This document shows, one piece after another, positions 61,080-64,000 of a stretch of 64,000 bases of DNA; the first letter of the stretch is position 1, and each line of letters begins with the position of its first letter. The notes under the pieces were generated by a model, which saw only the letters and a list, made by a program, of their open reading frames with translations, did no database searches and had not been told where the DNA came from. The DNA is taken from the NCBI GenBank assembly GCA_023417475.1, contig JAEZFP010000068.1, positions 186,001 through 250,000 of the forward strand, written 5' to 3'. The position numbers were made by a program, and so were the translations under genes. This DNA is from Bacillota bacterium. GTDB taxonomy: Bacteria; Bacillota; UBA4882; UBA8346.

Positions 61080-63722
61080 TTATTTCTGTCCCAAATCCCC
61101 TTCTTTTTTTACCGCCGCTTGCGCCGCGGCCAATCGGGCAATCGGAACCCGGAACGGAGAACAAGAGACGTAATTCAAACCCACCCGGTGGCAAAATTCA
61201 ATCGACGAAGGATCGCCACCATGTTCGCCACAGATTCCCAATTTGATATCCGGGCGGGTTTGTTTGCCCAATTTAGCGGAGAGTTCTACCAATTTACCGA
61301 CACCAATCTGGTCGAGCTTGGCAAAGGGATCGGATTCATAAATCTTCTTATTATAGTATTCCTCAAGAAATTTACCGGCATCGTCACGGCTAAACCCAAA
61401 CGTCATCTGCGTAAGGTCGTTGGTTCCAAACGAGAAAAACTCGGCTTCTTTTGCGATTTCATCCGCCGTCAAGGCCGCCCGCGGAATTTCAATCATGGTT
61501 CCGACTTTATATTCCAGTTTGACACCGGCTTTGGCGATCACCGCATCGGCCGTTTTAACGACAACATCTTTTACATATTTTAATTCTTTAATTTCGCCAA
61601 CCAGCGGAATCATGATTTCCGGCACGACATTCATGTCTTCTTTATTGACATTGATGGCGGCTTCGATCACTGCGCGGGTTTGCATCTCGGCGATTTCGGG
61701 ATAGGTAACTGCCAAACGGCAACCGCGATGTCCCATCATCGGGTTGAATTCATGCAAATCGGCCACAACCGCTTTCAGATCGTCAAAGGTGATTCCCATC
61801 TCTTTGGCCAAGGCGCGGATGTCCTCTTCCGCTTGCGGTAAGAACTCATGGAGCGGCGGATCCAGGAAGCGGATGGTTACCGGGTATCCTTTCATTTCAC
61901 GGAATAACCCTTCAAAATCGCTTCGTTGCATCGGCAACAGTTTTTCCAACGCTTTACGCCGTTGTTCTTCAGTCCGGGCGACGATCATTTCGCGCATTGC
62001 CGGGATCCGGTCGGGTTCAAAGAACATGTGCTCCGTCCGGCAGAGACCGATTCCTTCGGCCCCAAATTTACGGGCAGTCGCGGCATCGTTCGGGGTATCG
62101 GCGTTGGTCCGGACTTTTAAGGTCCGAATTTCATCGGCCCATTGCATTAAAGTCGCAAAATCACCGGTCATTTCCGGCTCAATGGTCGGCAATTTATCGC
62201 CATAGACATTGCCGGTCGAGCCGTCAAGGGAAATCCAATCGCCTTCAACATATTTTTTGCCGTTTTTATCAAGGAAGAATCGCGCCTCTTCATTGATTTT
62301 AATCTCGCCGCATCCCGCGACGCAACAAGTGCCCATGCCGCGGGCCACAACCGCCGCGTGCGACGTCATACCGCCCCGTCCCGTCAAAATACCCTGGGAT
62401 ACGTGCATCCCTTCAATGTCTTCCGGTGAAGTTTCCAAGCGAACTAAAATTACTTTCTTTTCACCGGCTTTATAAGCGGCAACCGCGTCATCGGCCTCAA
62501 AATAAACCTTTCCGGTGGCCGCGCCGGGCGAAGCCGGCAATCCTTTCGCGATCGGCGTTGCCGCCTTTAACGCTTTCGGTTCAAAATTCGGATGTAAAAC
62601 AGCGTCCAATTGTTTCGGATCCACTTTCATAATCGCTTCCGACCGGGTTGCCATTCCCTCGTTAACCAGATCGACGGCAATTTTCAACGCTGCCGCCGCA
62701 GTCCGTTTGCCATTTCGGGTTTGCAGCATAAAGAGTTTGCCGCGTTCAATCGTGAATTCCATGTCTTGCATATCGCGATAATGTTTTTCGAGAGTCTCGG
62801 CTGTATTGGCAAATTGATTATACACATCCGCCATAATCTCTTTTAATTGGTCGATTGATTGGGGTGTCCGGATGCCGGCGACCACATCTTCACCTTGCGC
62901 GTTGATCAAAAATTCGCCATACAGTTTCTTTTCACCGGTTGAGGGGTTCCGGGTAAAAGCGACGCCGGTTCCGGAGTCGTTCCCCATATTGCCGTAAACC
63001 ATCTCTTGGACATTAACGGCAGTACCCCAATCGCCCGGAATATCATTAAGACGACGATAAATGTTTGCCCGGGGGTTATCCCAGGACCGGAATACCGCTT
63101 TGACGGCTTCCATTAGTTGGATTTTCGGTTCTTGCGGAAAATCGGATCCTTTTTCTTTCTTATAGAGTGCCTTATAGCGTTTAACGACCTCTTGCAGATT
63201 ATCAGCGGTCAAATCCGTATCAAACTTAGCGCCGTTCTCTTCTTTAACAGCGTCAAGAATCTTTTCGAACTTAACTTTTTCAACTTCCATCACTACGTCA
63301 CTGAACATCTGGATAAACCGGCGATAACTATCGTAGGCAAAACGCGGATTATTTGTTAATTTGGCCAAACCTTCAACCACAACGTCATTTAGCCCCAAGT
63401 TCAAAATGGTGTCCATCATTCCGGGCATCGATGCCCGGGCTCCGGAACGTACCGATACTAAAAACGGATTATTGGGATCGCCAAACTTTTTTCCAACAAT
63501 CTGTTCAGTTTTTGCTAATGCTTCATAGATCTGTTCTTCGATCTCAGCTGCAATCATTTGTCCATCAGCATAATAGCGGGTACAAGCTTCTGTGGAAACC
63601 GTAAATCCTCTTGGAACCGGCAGGCCCAATCCGGTCATTTCAGCCAGATTAGCTCCCTTACCCCCAAGAAGGTTTCTCATTGAGGCATTGCCCTCGTTGA
63701 AAAGATAAACATATTTTGCCAT
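61080..63722 (-). CDS. ppdK: Pyruvate, phosphate dikinase PpdK
   Basis: PpdK interconverts pyruvate, ATP and phosphate with PEP, AMP and pyrophosphate. In anaerobes it often serves glycolysis as well as gluconeogenesis. The 880 residues have the ATP-grasp domain (LLGGKGANLAEMTGLGLPVP at about 16-35, FLVSVRSGARASMPGMMDTILNLGLN), the phosphohistidine domain with GGMTSHAAVVARGMG (catalytic His about 456) and the PEP-binding barrel (GLCRTEHMF, MMGHRGCRLA, GICGEHGGDP, Cys in NYVSCSPFRVPIARLAAAQA). GGAGG lies 7 bases before the ATG 63722. An upstream in-frame start would add 50 unrelated residues. A structured leader lies upstream. Confidence 0.97.
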   Translation of the reverse strand: MAKYVYLFNEGNASMRNLLGGKGANLAEMTGLGLPVPRGFTVSTEACTRYYADGQMIAAEIEEQIYEALAKTEQIVGKKFGDPNNPFLVSVRSGARASMPGMMDTILNLGLNDVVVEGLAKLTNNPRFAYDSYRRFIQMFSDVVMEVEKVKFEKILDAVKEENGAKFDTDLTADNLQEVVKRYKALYKKEKGSDFPQEPKIQLMEAVKAVFRSWDNPRANIYRRLNDIPGDWGTAVNVQEMVYGNMGNDSGTGVAFTRNPSTGEKKLYGEFLINAQGEDVVAGIRTPQSIDQLKEIMADVYNQFANTAETLEKHYRDMQDMEFTIERGKLFMLQTRNGKRTAAAALKIAVDLVNEGMATRSEAIMKVDPKQLDAVLHPNFEPKALKAATPIAKGLPASPGAATGKVYFEADDAVAAYKAGEKKVILVRLETSPEDIEGMHVSQGILTGRGGMTSHAAVVARGMGTCCVAGCGEIKINEEARFFLDKNGKKYVEGDWISLDGSTGNVYGDKLPTIEPEMTGDFATLMQWADEIRTLKVRTNADTPNDAATARKFGAEGIGLCRTEHMFFEPDRIPAMREMIVARTEEQRRKALEKLLPMQRSDFEGLFREMKGYPVTIRFLDPPLHEFLPQAEEDIRALAKEMGITFDDLKAVVADLHEFNPMMGHRGCRLAVTYPEIAEMQTRAVIEAAINVNKEDMNVVPEIMIPLVGEIKELKYVKDVVVKTADAVIAKAGVKLEYKVGTMIEIPRAALTADEIAKEAEFFSFGTNDLTQMTFGFSRDDAGKFLEEYYNKKIYESDPFAKLDQIGVGKLVELSAKLGKQTRPDIKLGICGEHGGDPSSIEFCHRVGLNYVSCSPFRVPIARLAAAQAAVKKEGDLGQK

Positions 63723-64000
63723 GAAAATACCTCCTAGTGTATTAATTCTTTTATTTCTACAGGAGAGAATTTCATTTAAAACCCTCTCCGGTAAAGTCGA
63801 ATAATACGATGAGGAAATTCTGGCTTCCGGGTATCCAAACGTGACAAAAGCCGCCAACGCGGCACTCAGCAAGTTTCAGATCCGGAACACTGATGATAAA
63901 AGTTAGATTCTCCATTTAACCTGCCAGTTCCTTCTGATAATGTTAATTTTTTTGTAAACAGTTACGTAAATTTAATGTTAAATTTTCAATATGGTTTTAT
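63723..64000 (-). other. Upstream region of ppdK
   Basis: No gene is seen. The distal part (63920-64000) is AT-rich. The proximal part can fold: GGAGAG/CTCTCC and GAATTTC/GAAATTC pairs lie at 63761-63820. A compact structured segment (63825-63887) is listed separately. A clear promoter was not found. A minus-strand GCCGC/GCGGC hairpin followed by TTTTGT (63845-63863) could also act as a weak terminator for a gene outside the window. Confidence 0.45.
63825..63887 (-). ncRNA. Candidate structured RNA element upstream of ppdK
   Basis: Read on the minus strand, four nested helices stack over 63 bases: TTCCGG/CCGGAA closes the element, then TCTGAAAC with GTTTGGA (one bulge), then GTG/CAC, and an apical CCGC/GCGG with a GTTG-type loop. 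It is GC-rich between AT-rich flanks and lies about 100 bases before the ppdK ATG. I do not recognise a riboswitch class. It could be a leader element or a separate small RNA. Confidence 0.45.

Noticed and set aside
63723..63872. N-terminal extension of PpdK by 50 residues
   Set aside because: The extension is not part of the family, and GGAGG sits at the right distance before MAKYVYLFNEG.

Overview
This window is chromosomal DNA of an endospore-forming bacterium of the Bacillota. Genes found only in spore formers are spread through it: gpr (germination protease), a gerA-type receptor operon, yunB, a PdaB-type polysaccharide deacetylase and spoIVA. A perfect CIRCE operator, sigma-A type promoters and strong AGGAGG ribosome sites agree. 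Pyruvate phosphate dikinase and a chaperonin of the archaeal-like Group III inside the dnaK operon point to a clostridial or other deep-branching, probably anaerobic lineage rather than a Bacillus. I cannot name the species. No rRNA, tRNA, CRISPR, phage or intact insertion sequence was seen. Most genes are on the minus strand.

Layout. 1-345 is the end of a conserved gene (YqhG-like). 365-8584 (minus) is the heat-shock operon hrcA, Group III chaperonin, grpE, dnaK, dnaJ, prmA, rsmE, read from a sigma-A promoter overlapped by CIRCE. 8792-13684 carries nudC, hemW, a divergent TIM-barrel gene and lepA. 13810-17169 holds murJ, gpr and two small membrane-protein genes. 17424-18719 (plus) has a CsgG-like exported protein and rpsT. 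18870-19048 is a tandem cluster of five perfect DnaA boxes. 19100-22451 is a partial histidine operon (hisD, hisB, hisH, hisF). 22559-26664 is the germinant receptor operon with an extra small membrane gene. 26902-29520 is an ABC exporter with two unlike permeases. 29663-33016 holds sugar genes (aldose-epimerase-like, manA, pfkA). 33053-37455 has an AlbA_2-domain protein, an M20 peptidase, an HD hydrolase and yunB. 37609-39867 is a class A penicillin-binding protein.

40246-42900 stands out: a good promoter, a roughly 120-nt leader ending in a strong intrinsic terminator, a P-loop protein of the PEP carboxykinase/HPr kinase type (DUF4914-like), and a beta-carbonic-anhydrase-like protein. 42972-55000 continues with an ABM-fold protein, an unknown protein, mutS2, lon, an ABC-F ATPase, signal peptidase I, the deacetylase, HU and spoIVA. 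55338-59680 is gpsA, plsY, der and a DUF512 radical-SAM protein. 59859-63722 holds a YflT-like stress protein, a small four-helix membrane protein and ppdK, with structured non-coding segments on either side of ppdK.

How the parts relate: the heat-shock operon joins DnaK/DnaJ/GrpE with a second, archaeal-type folding machine under one repressor. pfkA, manA and ppdK are glycolytic or sugar-phosphate genes. gpsA and plsY make lysophosphatidate. murJ, the PBP and signal peptidase serve the envelope. The most unusual items are the Group III chaperonin, the DnaA-box array, the attenuated DUF4914/carbonic-anhydrase pair and the structured segments near ppdK.
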